Positions 25,859 to 35,624 of a DNA stretch of 64,000 nucleotides are shown in pieces. Where the stretch lies: NCBI RefSeq assembly GCF_000775285.1, contig NZ_JJML01000017.1, forward strand, positions 106,131 to 170,130, in the 5' to 3' direction. The notes beneath the pieces were generated by a model. That model was not told where the DNA came from and made no database searches. It saw nothing but the letters and a program-made list of their open reading frames with translations. Each line of letters opens with the position of its first letter. The stretch's first letter is position 1. The position numbers and the translations under genes were made by a program. This stretch comes from Neosynechococcus sphagnicola sy1. GTDB taxonomy: Bacteria; Cyanobacteriota; Cyanobacteriia; Neosynechococcales; Neosynechococcaceae.

Positions 25859-28267
25859 TCACCGATTGGGAGTGATCGCAAATCCCCGTCGGGGCGATCG
25901 CGGCAGGTCAGTGGCAGAAATCACCTGAAATTGCACCTGATCCTGATCCTTGCCTCGCTTCGCCGTCAACCTCCAAGTGCCGGGGCGCAACGGCCAAAAC
26001 ACAGATGACCCAGCCTGTCCTGCCAGGGGTTGTCCATTGAGTTGCCACTCCACAGCGGTCTGGCTCTCTGCGGCCAACTTAAACTCCAGGCGTTGACTAC
26101 CAGGGTTGGCGGAGGCGGTGGGATAGAGGAGAAAGGTATCACCATTTTGGGGGGCAATAATCTTCAGCCCAGCCTCACTGCTGATGGAATAGGGTTGCCG
26201 CGTCAGCCATTCATTGTACTCATCCGGTAAATTCAGCTGGTAAGCATTTCCCTCTGTACTTGCTCCTGTCCCTTGGTAAAAGGTATCGGGCTGTTGTTCA
26301 TAGGTTGACAAATCTTCAGGGTAAAAATATTCCTGAACCACGGCGGCACAGGCGGGGGTCGGTCGCCGTCCAGAAAGGGCACATACGGGGCGCTGTACTA
26401 GCCCATCGGGAAGGGCAAAGGCTTCGGGTTCCTGGTGCTCATGCAGGTGCAACATGATCCGATGCCACAGGGGGGCGGCTCCAGTAATGCCAGAAACTTG
26501 AAGCATGCGATCGCCATTAAAATTTCCCACCCAGACGGCAACGGTGTAATCCGTGGTGAAGCCGACCGTCCAGGTATCTCGGTAATCGGAGGAAGTGCCC
26601 GTCTTCACCGCCGCCGGAAAGGGCAAACTCAGCAGCGATGTCACCCCAAAGGCTTTGGCACGGGCATGGGGGTCGCTGAGCATGTGGGTAATCAAGGCCC
26701 AAGTAGCAGCCTGGGGCATGGGTTGGGGGGGGGATGCCGACGGGAGCGCTACGGCTCTGGTTGCCACCAAGGGGAGCGCCTGTCCCTGGTTTGCCAGGGT
26801 GACGTAGGCACGGGTGAGTTCCCAAAGACTGACTTCGCCACTCCCGAGCACCAGTCCCAGGCCATAGTAGTCTGGGGAATGGGTTAGATGTTCAAAGCCG
26901 AGGTGCCGTAAACGTTCCAGAAATACAGGGACACCCAACCGCTCCAGCACTCGCACCGCCGGAATGTTGAGGGAGTTAGCCAGGGCGACTCGCACCCGTA
27001 CCGGGCCTTGAAAGGTTTCGGAGTAATCCGAGGGACTATAGAGCTGGGCACCGGGAATCGCATAGTAGGTGGGCACGTCTGCCAACACCGTATTCGGTCG
27101 AATCACCCGCCGCTCTAAGGCCAATTCGTAGACAAAGGGCTTCAAGGTTGAGCCAGGTTGGCGGAGGGCTTGTACTCCATCATTCCGACCCAGTTGGGTA
27201 TCGGCAAAGTAGTCCGGGGACCCCACATAGGCGAGGACTTCCCCGGAATGGTTATCGACAACTAGCACCGCTGCCTGGTGGACATTGTGGACGGTTAAAC
27301 TCTGAAGAACTTGCTGCACCTGGGTTTCGACGAAGGTTTGCAAAGGCAGATCCAGGGTGGTGCGAATTTGAGAAGGGTGTTGGGGCGGGAGTTGACGGGC
27401 CAACCAAAACAGGAAGTGCGGCGCTGCCAAAATTCCTTGCTGACGCGGTTGGAGGGCAACGGCTGTCATCGCCGCCCGATCTGCCTGGGCGGATGTCAGA
27501 TAGCCGTCCTGCACCATTTGCGCCAAAACATACCGCTGCCGTCGTTTCAGGGCTGACCAGTGATCGTAGGGGTTTAAGTGGTTTGGATCATTGGGCAGGG
27601 CTGCCAGTAGACTGGCCTGAGCCAGATTCAGCTCCCGTGCTGATGTTCCAAAATAGATGCGGGCTGCGGCCTCAACTCCGTAGATATTGCCCCCCATCGG
27701 CAACCGATTCAGGTAGGCCATCAGGATGTCATCTTTGCTCATACCAGCGGTCAGTCGCCAGGAATCCCAGATTTCCTGAAGCTTCCCCACCCAGGTGCGC
27801 GGGGATGGATGTAACATCCGGGCTAATTGCATGGTGATGGTAGAGGCACCACTGACCACCTGTCTGGCGGCAACGGCTTCCAGAACCGCCCGGGCGATCG
27901 CTCGGAGATCTAAGGCTCCGTGGTCATAGAACCGCCCATCTTCAGCAGCGAGCACTGCCTGGATCAACAGAGGGGAAATCTGATCTAAGGCCACGGCCAT
28001 TGTGTGCTCCTGATCCCGGCTGAGCAGCGTTCCCAGAAGCAATCCATGGCGATCGCGTAAAGTTACCGCCTGCTGATCTTGCAGCAGATCCTGGGCGTGA
28101 ATCGGCGCTAGGTAGGGCAAGAGCCGCACCGTTAACCCCAGACCCATGAGCATCAGGATTAAGGACACCGAACGGGGGAGGCGAAACCAGACTGAACCCA
28201 GCGATCGCCCGGTACGGTCACCTTGGTGCTGGATCCGATACAGGCGTTGCAACCACGGTTGTCCCAT
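25859..28267 (-). CDS. pbpC: penicillin-binding protein 1C
   Basis: An 802-residue bifunctional peptidoglycan synthase. An N-terminal TM helix (about 34-54) is followed by the GT51 glycosyltransferase domain with catalytic Glu in AAEDGRFYDH (109) and STITMQLARML. The transpeptidase domain has the active-site Ser373 in PGSTLKP (SxxK), SLN at 432-434 and KTG at 555-557. The C-terminal BiPBP_C segment is present (PVCALSGRRPTPAC, then a beta-rich end), which marks PBP1C rather than PBP1A/B. The usual alpha-2-macroglobulin partner gene is not adjacent. The start at 28267 (MGQPWLQRL) is suitable; no clear RBS was seen. Confidence 0.93.
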   Translation of the reverse strand: MGQPWLQRLYRIQHQGDRTGRSLGSVWFRLPRSVSLILMLMGLGLTVRLLPYLAPIHAQDLLQDQQAVTLRDRHGLLLGTLLSRDQEHTMAVALDQISPLLIQAVLAAEDGRFYDHGALDLRAIARAVLEAVAARQVVSGASTITMQLARMLHPSPRTWVGKLQEIWDSWRLTAGMSKDDILMAYLNRLPMGGNIYGVEAAARIYFGTSARELNLAQASLLAALPNDPNHLNPYDHWSALKRRQRYVLAQMVQDGYLTSAQADRAAMTAVALQPRQQGILAAPHFLFWLARQLPPQHPSQIRTTLDLPLQTFVETQVQQVLQSLTVHNVHQAAVLVVDNHSGEVLAYVGSPDYFADTQLGRNDGVQALRQPGSTLKPFVYELALERRVIRPNTVLADVPTYYAIPGAQLYSPSDYSETFQGPVRVRVALANSLNIPAVRVLERLGVPVFLERLRHLGFEHLTHSPDYYGLGLVLGSGEVSLWELTRAYVTLANQGQALPLVATRAVALPSASPPQPMPQAATWALITHMLSDPHARAKAFGVTSLLSLPFPAAVKTGTSSDYRDTWTVGFTTDYTVAVWVGNFNGDRMLQVSGITGAAPLWHRIMLHLHEHQEPEAFALPDGLVQRPVCALSGRRPTPACAAVVQEYFYPEDLSTYEQQPDTFYQGTGASTEGNAYQLNLPDEYNEWLTRQPYSISSEAGLKIIAPQNGDTFLLYPTASANPGSQRLEFKLAAESQTAVEWQLNGQPLAGQAGSSVFWPLRPGTWRLTAKRGKDQDQVQFQVISATDLPRSPRRGFAITPNR

Positions 28268-28374
28268 CCCTCACCTCTGACCTGATGTTCCTCCTATTCT
28301 GCCTCGGCGGTTCTAAAATCTCCGGATTTTTTTGTCAGAAATGCAGGACTGAGTGCTCCAGGGGCAGCGACTGC

Positions 28375-31300
28375 CTAAACAAAATCTTTGCGTTTTTGCA
28401 ACAACGGGATCACTACCAACATCCCCAGAATCAATAAGCCTAAATTGCGCCAGTGTTGAACCACATTGACATTGAACATATAGCCCTGGTCTTTGTTGAA
28501 GCGGTTGATCAGACCCTCCGCTTCATTGATGGACTTACTGCGTTTTTGTTGCCAGTCAAGATAGTTCGTTTGCCAGGTTTCCATGGCTTTTTGATAGGCA
28601 TCGACTTGGCTTTGATACTGCAAAGCCAAGATTGGATCAAAGGGCATCTCTCCCGGTGGGGTTGGCTTCACGGGCTGGGGCAGATCAACGGCGGGGTCAT
28701 ACTTCGCCTTAATGCCAGGGAAGTCACAGACTTTAAACACCTGGGAGCCAAAACAGTGACATTGGCTGAGTTGGGCATCGGTCAATTGATCCCGTTCGGC
28801 TTCAGTTTTCTGCCAACAAGCATCCTTCGCCACCCCTTGCCCCAAACCCGACAAGGTGACTAAGGTCTCAAAGGGCCATTTAATCACGGTGAGATTGTTA
28901 ATCACCTGGCCGGGTAACCCAAAGGAACCAATCGGTTGAATGCCACCACTGAAGATGATCTGGGGAATCAAAAACATCAGAATCAGCAGCGGAGCCACAT
29001 TCTGATTCGGGGCGATCGCAGAGACGAGCAGACCGGTCACCATGCCCCCAAAGATTGCCAACACCAGGGTCACATACATCTGCCAGGTCACTTCCAACCC
29101 ACCGGGAAGGTTAACCGCGAGTTTGATCACCAGCAGATAAGCCCCTCCCTGGTAGATGGCCAGCAGCGCCCCAATCCAAACCTTCGAGAGCACGTAGGGC
29201 AAAACCTGGAGACCAATCATCCGTTCCCGGCGGTAGACTTCTACCTCTTTGATCAACTCTCGCATCGTGGTCATGGCTCCCACCATCACCGCCACCAAGG
29301 CGGTGACAAACAGCATCGTCAGCGCTTGGGCCGCACTGCCATGGGTAGCGTCAAACAGATTGGACTTCCAGGTAAAAAAGTCGAGCATTGCCAGCAGAGG
29401 GGCGATCGCCAGGGTCAGGAGGAGATTGGTGCGATCCTGAAGCAGAATTGCCAGATTGCGACCCGATAAAATCAGAAACTGCTGCCAAGCGGAAACCCGC
29501 TGACGACTCTGGGGAGGAAACTTAGGACGGGTGCGGCTGTTTTTGCGGCTATCGTCTAGGACGATGCCTTGTTGCCGCTGCACCACGTATTGTTGATAGA
29601 GGTGGGACTGGCAATATTTTTGCTGGAGTTCCTCCGCCGAAGGAGCGTTGGGGTTTTTCTCAATATCTAAGGCTCGGTAGATGCCGGAGAAGTCTTGGAG
29701 CTTCATGCCCTGGAACTGTTCCCGGAAGTTATCGCGGAAGTAATCCAGCATCTGCTCAGGGGGGCCAAAGTAGGCGACCCGTCCCCCCTCTGCCATGTAA
29801 ATGACGAGGTCACATTCTCGAATATTTTGCGTCGCGTGGGTGATGATCAGAATCGTGCGCCCCTGATCGGCCAACTGCCGCAGGAGGCTCATCATGTCCG
29901 CTTCGGTGCCGGGGTCAAGACCCGAGGTGGCCTCATCCAAAAAGAACAGGCTGGGCTTGGTTAGCAGCTCCACCCCAATACAGACACGGCGTTGCTGCCC
30001 TCCACTCAATAACTTGATCGGAACCTGCTGCCGATGGGAGAGCCCCAATTCAGCGAGGACGACTTGTATCCGTTGGCGGCGTTCCTCTGGGGTGGTATCG
30101 GGGGGCATCCGCAGTTGGGCCGCAAATTCTAAGGCCTGGGCAATGGTCAATTCCTCATGGATGATATTTTTCTGAGGGACATAACCCAGTTGAGCATGGT
30201 AGGCGTGGTAGTTCTTGTACAAATCCATACTATTCACCAACACCGCCCCACTACTGGCTGGGCGCAGCCCATTGAGGGCATCCAGCAGGGTGGACTTACC
30301 ACTGCCACTGGGGCCAAGAATGGCGACAAATTCCCGGGGCAAGATCGATAGGGAGACGTGGTTGAGAATCTGGGTACCCTTGCCCACCACCTTACAGAGA
30401 TTCAGGGCATCTAAGCGGAGATTCCCCTCCTCAACATGTTGGGTGAAGGATTCATCAATATTCAGCACTAAGCGATCGCACCCAATGCGGATGGTATCCC
30501 CTGTCCGCAGCACGACGGGGGACATGACTTCTTTGCCATTCACATAGGTGCCGTTACTGGAACCCAGATCATTGAGGACAAAAGAACCATTTTGCCGCTC
30601 AACCTTGGCGTGGAAGCGGGAGACCGTGGGATGACTGATCACCATGTCATTGCGCGGATCACGGCCAATGCTCAAGGAATTGCGGCCACTGAGGGAGAGG
30701 TTATCGGGGGGCAGGCTAATGCCCAGTTCCGTCAGGCTGGTTAAGGCCATCGTTTCTGGTTCATAGCCCTCCAGCTGCGTCACGGGCAGGCGCGGCAACC
30801 AAACTTTCTCCAGGGCCATCTCCTCTATAGGTTGCACCCCTCGATAGGACAAACTCAGGGATGGGGTGATGCGCAGGCTATCCCCTGCTTGCAGATCCCG
30901 TTGATCCACTGGCCTGCCCTGATCGGTCAATGCTTCTGGGGTGCTGAGGTTGATGATCGTGAAGCGATTGTCTGCCTGTCGAACCAGACGGGCGTGGCAG
31001 GCAACCACCGCTGGGTCATGGATGACAATATCGCAGGTGGGGTGAGAACCCAGTAGTAATGTTTCCCGATTCAGGGAAAAATCTTGAAACCATTGATCGG
31101 TAATAATTCTCAGAACGGGAGCTGTTGTCGCCAAACCATAGGAGAGGGTGGCGTGGGGAGTTATCTGTTGATTGGTGCGAAAGCAGAGCGTAAACGTACC
31201 AATCTGAATCAGATCGCCATTGCTCAGGGCTTGAGCTGTTTTTGCAGTGAGTTGGAACTCATTCACCTTGGTGCCAATGGCACTATCAAGATCTGTAATG

Positions 31301-31473
31301 AAGTAGCCTTCACTGCCCCGATCAATCTGGGCGTGGTAGCGAGAAATCGTTGGATCGTTCAAAATCAAGTGATTGTCCGGCGCTCGACCAATGCTGACCG
31401 TGTCCTGCTCGATCAGAAACTCCTGCCGACCAATGTTTTTGATTACTTCTAACCGGGCGGGACTTGCCGTCAT
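28375..31473 (-). CDS. FHA-domain ABC transporter (ATPase-permease fusion)
   Basis: A single polypeptide of ~1030 residues (numbering from a TTG at 31527, which would add 18). Two clear FHA domains, FHA1 (40-115, SIGRAPDNHLILNDPTISRYHAQI) and FHA3 (283-355, SIGRDPRNDMVISHPTVSRFHAKV, SSNGTYVNG), flank a degenerate FHA2 (150-228, LLLGSHPTCDIVIHDPAVVACHARL). They precede an ABC ATPase with Walker A GPSGSGKST (405-413), signature LSGGQQ (507-512) and Walker B LFFLDEATSGLD. An ABC-2 permease with about six TM helices forms the C-terminus, like ABCG exporters. A Cys-bearing periplasmic loop (SQCHCFGSQVFKVCDFPG) lies between the last TMs. FHA domains bind phospho-Thr, so Ser/Thr-kinase control is probable (inference). 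Substrate unknown. Confidence 0.9.
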   Translation of the reverse strand: MTASPARLEVIKNIGRQEFLIEQDTVSIGRAPDNHLILNDPTISRYHAQIDRGSEGYFITDLDSAIGTKVNEFQLTAKTAQALSNGDLIQIGTFTLCFRTNQQITPHATLSYGLATTAPVLRIITDQWFQDFSLNRETLLLGSHPTCDIVIHDPAVVACHARLVRQADNRFTIINLSTPEALTDQGRPVDQRDLQAGDSLRITPSLSLSYRGVQPIEEMALEKVWLPRLPVTQLEGYEPETMALTSLTELGISLPPDNLSLSGRNSLSIGRDPRNDMVISHPTVSRFHAKVERQNGSFVLNDLGSSNGTYVNGKEVMSPVVLRTGDTIRIGCDRLVLNIDESFTQHVEEGNLRLDALNLCKVVGKGTQILNHVSLSILPREFVAILGPSGSGKSTLLDALNGLRPASSGAVLVNSMDLYKNYHAYHAQLGYVPQKNIIHEELTIAQALEFAAQLRMPPDTTPEERRQRIQVVLAELGLSHRQQVPIKLLSGGQQRRVCIGVELLTKPSLFFLDEATSGLDPGTEADMMSLLRQLADQGRTILIITHATQNIRECDLVIYMAEGGRVAYFGPPEQMLDYFRDNFREQFQGMKLQDFSGIYRALDIEKNPNAPSAEELQQKYCQSHLYQQYVVQRQQGIVLDDSRKNSRTRPKFPPQSRQRVSAWQQFLILSGRNLAILLQDRTNLLLTLAIAPLLAMLDFFTWKSNLFDATHGSAAQALTMLFVTALVAVMVGAMTTMRELIKEVEVYRRERMIGLQVLPYVLSKVWIGALLAIYQGGAYLLVIKLAVNLPGGLEVTWQMYVTLVLAIFGGMVTGLLVSAIAPNQNVAPLLILMFLIPQIIFSGGIQPIGSFGLPGQVINNLTVIKWPFETLVTLSGLGQGVAKDACWQKTEAERDQLTDAQLSQCHCFGSQVFKVCDFPGIKAKYDPAVDLPQPVKPTPPGEMPFDPILALQYQSQVDAYQKAMETWQTNYLDWQQKRSKSINEAEGLINRFNKDQGYMFNVNVVQHWRNLGLLILGMLVVIPLLQKRKDFV

Positions 31474-31610
31474 ACGTTGTGTGCGATCATTTTGCTGCAA
31501 CTGTACTGGATTTTCAGTGCTTTGCAAAGCTGCACTTTAGGCACTAACGCAGGTCTAAAGCTGACTGGGTATAGGTTTTGGGGATGTGCTTTGGGTTGAG
31601 ATCCGATGGT

Positions 31611-33528
31611 CTATGGGGCTTCGCCTGCTAAGTAAGCAGCGATCGCCTCAGTGGCTAACTGGGATACTTGCTTGCCCTGGGCAGTTGCCGCTGTTTGCAG
31701 ACGGGCGTAGAGATCCGGTTGGACGGTAATGCGATGGCGAGTTTTGGTGACCCGCGGCGTGGTGGCCTCATAGGTGGTCACAAACTGACGCAGGGCTGCA
31801 AAGCCGACGCGATGACAGAAGTCTCCAAAGGCTTCCCCTGACTGCCGGGACTGCTTAAAGTAGACAAAAATAGGTTCCAGCTCCGCTTCCAGCTGGTCAA
31901 TCGGCAGTTTTTTCCAGATAGGCCTGGGAGAGGCGACTTTGATTGGGGGCGGCTCCCAGCCAGACCTGGTAACAGTCGGGGCCACTGCCAACAAACCCCA
32001 ACTCTGCCAGGTAAGGTCGGGCACAGCCATTGGGACAGCCCGTCATCCGGATGACAAAATGCTCCCCAGCCAGACCGACCTGACTCAATAGGGTGCGAAT
32101 CCGCCCCAGGATACTAGGAATCACCCGCTCAGACTCTGCGATCGCCAATCCACAGGTGGGCAATGCTGGACAGGCCATGGCGTAGCGCACCAGGGGATCA
32201 ATCTCGGTTTCCCGTTGAATGCCGCAGCGGTTGAGAATCCCTTGGATCTCAGACTGCTGAGACGGCTCAATATCGTAGAACAGTAAATTTTGGTGGGGAG
32301 TCAAGCGCATGGGGAGGCTAAACCGCTGCACAATTTCCCGCAGGGCGGTTTTCAATTGCAGCGTCCCTTGGTCGTGAACCCGGCCATTATCAATCGACAA
32401 CCCTAGAAACAGCTTGCCATCCCCCTGTTCGTGCCAGCCGAGGAAGTCTAAATACTGAAATTCTGGCAGCGGCTTAAAGGGCAGAATCGGTTTGCCGAAA
32501 TATTCCTCAACCTTGGCGCAGAAGCGTTCGACCCCCCAATCTTCGATCAGGTACTTCATCCGGGCGTGTCGTCGTTCGCCGCGATCGCCGTAGTCCCGCT
32601 GGGTGGCGACAATGGCCTTGATCAAGTCATAGATATCGGCTGTCTCCACATAGCCAATGGGGTCGGCCAAACGCGGGAAGGTTTCCTCCTTATTGTGGGT
32701 TCGGCCTAGTCCCCCTCCTGCCAGGACGTTAAACCCTTCCAGTTCTCCCTGGGGGTTGGTGATCACCACCAGGCTGACATCCTGGGAGTAGAGATCCACT
32801 GAATTATCTCCAGGAACCGTCACAGCACACTTAAACTTCCGGGGCATGTAGTGGCTGCCGTAGATCGGTTCCTCCTGATCCGAGAAGATCGTGCCACTGC
32901 CATTGCGTTGGCGGGCTGCTTTCACCGCTGGAGCTTCTTCCGCTGAGATCACCTTTTCCCCATCCAACCAGATTTCGTAGTAAGCCCCGGTTTGGGGGGT
33001 GAGGAGATCGGCAATCTGGTGGGCATACTCCCAGGCATACCCATATTCGGGGCGGTGGCGATAGGGAGCCGGTGGTGCCATGACATTGCGGTTGAGGTCG
33101 CCACAGGCTCCGAGGGTAGACCCCATGCTGTTGACGATGGCGGCCATCACTACTTTGAGATTTTTTTTCAGCACCCCATGGAGTTGAAACCCCTGACGGG
33201 TGGTAGCTCGCAGGGTGCTGTTGCCATAGGTCTCCGAGAGTTGATCGAGGGTCAGATACAGTTGGGGGGGAATAAATCCACCGGGACTGCGGGTTCGCAG
33301 CATGAACTGATAGTCTTTTTCCTGCCCTTTGACTCGATGATCGCGATTGTCTTGCTGGTAGGACCCGTGAAATTTGAGGATTTGGATCCCATCTTCACTG
33401 AAGTGGGTGGTCTCTTGCAGCAGTTCAGTTGCCAGGGGTTCTCGCAGTCCATGACTGCGTTCCTTAATGCCCTCTACTTTGGAAAGTTTGCGGGCTGGCG
33501 GCGGGGTGGGCGTCGGAGTCTGTACCAT
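31611..33528 (-). CDS. sir: ferredoxin-sulfite reductase, interrupted by a +1 frameshift at a T6/A6 run
   Basis: Siroheme/[4Fe-4S] enzyme reducing sulfite to sulfide with ferredoxin electrons. The first frame (33528-31897) holds the substrate and cofactor segments, including the iron-sulfur/siroheme cysteines [11 protein letters not shown] and [11 protein letters not shown]. It ends AYLEKTAD because of one extra base in the A6 run at 31908-31913; with five A the frame reads [47 protein letters not shown], the normal C-terminus. The joined protein is 638 residues, usual for cyanobacterial Sir. After this comes a tail ([37 protein letters not shown]) resembling a ribbon-helix-helix/CopG domain. 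The break is likely a sequencing error. Divergent from the ketosynthase gene. Confidence 0.92.
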
Positions 33529-33751
33529 AGGTGCTAAACGAATCTGAATTTCCGGTAACTTGATCGGAAATCTGTTGAATTTTCCTATCTTAGCCTGCCG
33601 TTGGGATCGGACTCAACGCAGGGGAGCTTAAGAAAACCTGATCGCTGCCTCCGAACCAGGTCTCGGTCGAGGAACTGTCACAGATCCTAACGATCGCACC
33701 CCTGGAGCTGCCTACAGTCAAAAGTATTCCTTCCTCACACAATTCACAACT

Positions 33752-35612
33752 ATGTTGCACGGTGTTTATATCAATAACATCGCTGGATTTCTGCCGGGAA
33801 ATCCCATTGATAATCAACAGATGGAAGACTACTTGGGCAAAATTGGCGATCGCCCTTCCAAGGTCAAACATCGGATTCTCAAAAGTAATGGCATTCAACA
33901 ACGCTATTACGCCCTGGATCGCCAGCAAAATACCACCTATCAGAATAGTCAAATGGCGGCCCTGGCAGTTCGAGATCTGATGGCAAAGGCAGCCCTAGAG
34001 CCGGAAGCCATTGATCTGCTTTGTGCTGCCACCAGTTGGCCAGATTTACTGATTCCAGGGTTTGCCAGCATGGTGCATGGCAACTTACCCGAACTCAGTC
34101 CCTTAGAAATTGTCTCCACCCAGGGGGTTTGTTGTGCGGGGGTAGCCGCGCTCAAATATGCGGCCTCTCAAGTGGCCTTGGGCAGTAAACGGGGGGCGAT
34201 CGCCGTGGCTTCTGAGTTAGCGTCCCGGCTATTTAAACACACCCAATTTACCGATCAATCGGCAGTCCAAACCGGGAAATCCCTCCCCTTTGATACAGAA
34301 TTTTTGCGTTGGATGCTCTCCGATGGCGCGGGAGCCTGTTGGCTCCAAAATCATCCCAATCCCCGAGGGTTGAGCTTAAAACTAGAGTGGATCGAACTGA
34401 TTTCCCATGCCAATGCCTACCCGGTGTGTATGTACGCAGGGGCGAGGGATGCTACGGCTCAGAAAAGCTGGTTAGACTATCCGACCTACGGTACCGCCGC
34501 GGCGGCGGGGGCGATCAACCTGCGTCAGAATATCCGACTGCTGGAAGATGTGGTCAAACTGGGGGTGGAGGGCTGGCTGAAATTAATCGAAACCGGACGG
34601 GTGCAGCCCGATGAGATTGACTGGCTGTTGTGCCATTATTCCTCTGACTTTTTCCGCAGCCAAATTGTGACGTTGCTGGAAAAAGCAGGGTGCCTAATCC
34701 CAGAATCCAAGTGGTTTACCAATCTTTACACAAAGGGGAACACGGGCTGTGCGGCCATTTACCTGATGTTGGAGGAACTCTTCCACTCGGGTAAACTCCA
34801 ACCCGGTCAGACAATTTTCTGTTTTGTCCCGGAAAGTGGTCGCTTCACCACTGCCTACCTGATGTTGCGGGTGGTGGCAGGTCATCCCCCCCATTGCCTA
34901 CCCCCAGGTCTACAGGAGACTGACTCCCCCGCCGTGGTGTTGCCTTTGGAAACCCCAGAATCAGTTCCGGCAAGGCTCTGGAGACAGCTCACCCTGGTGT
35001 GGCTAGAATTTGAACGCCAGCTCCGGTCGGTGCCCTTGGTGCGAAAGCTCCATCGGGGGGGAATTCACCCTTGAGGATTACCAGGCTCTGCTGTGTAATT
35101 TGCGCCCCCAGGTGGTGGAAGGTGCTCGCTGGATTGCTCGTGCAGCCTCGAACATGACTGACTTTCGGCTGCGATCGCTGTTTATTGGTCATGCCCAGGA
35201 GGAACATCGGGACTACCAAATGCTTGAGCACAATTTTGTCTCGGTGGGGGGTAGCTTGGAGACAATCCAGCAGGCGGAGAAAAATATCGGCAGTGAGGCG
35301 CTGTCGGCGTTTATCTTTCAACGGGCGGATCAGGAGAACCCCATTGATTTGTTAGGGAGTCTGTTCATCATTGAAGGTTTGGGAACCCGTCTAGCGGGGC
35401 AATGGGCAACCCAGATTCAACAAACCTTGGGACTCCCCCGTGAGCAGGTTTCGTTTTTGGCTTACCATGCTGACCATGATCAAGCCCACACCGCCAAACT
35501 CGATGCCCTGTTCGCCGCAGATTGGATGACGGATGCCATGGCTCGCCGGATTGTAAAAACGGCTCAGGTGACGGCGCGACTGTATGTGTTGCAATTAGAA
35601 GCAATTCGTTAG
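33752..35612 (+). CDS. ketosynthase III fused to heme-oxygenase-like diiron domain (frameshifted at a G7 run)
   Basis: The first frame (33752-35074) is a 3-oxoacyl-ACP synthase III-like thiolase-fold enzyme: catalytic Cys128 (GVCCAG), His295 (LLCHYSSDF) and Asn330 (KGNTGCAA), the FabH Cys-His-Asn triad. The second frame (35010-35612) is a helical heme-oxygenase-like domain with EEHRDYQMLEHNF, FIIEGLGTRLA and HADHDQAH, whose H-x3-D-x2-H matches the ligand spacing of HO-like diiron oxidases such as CADD. Deleting one G from the G7 run 35055-35061 gives LHRGEFTLEDYQALLCNLRPQVVEGARW and a 619-residue fusion. The alternative is two overlapping genes, but the start of the second would then be MNASSGRCPWCESS, which is unlike a domain start. 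Likely role: makes and oxidises an acyl product (inference). Confidence 0.75.
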
Positions 35613-35624
35613 CAGGCTCCAGTT

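Noticed and set aside
33590..33952. Minus-strand 120-residue frame upstream of and overlapping the ketosynthase gene
   Set aside because: Antisense to a strong ketosynthase frame; no homology or RBS.
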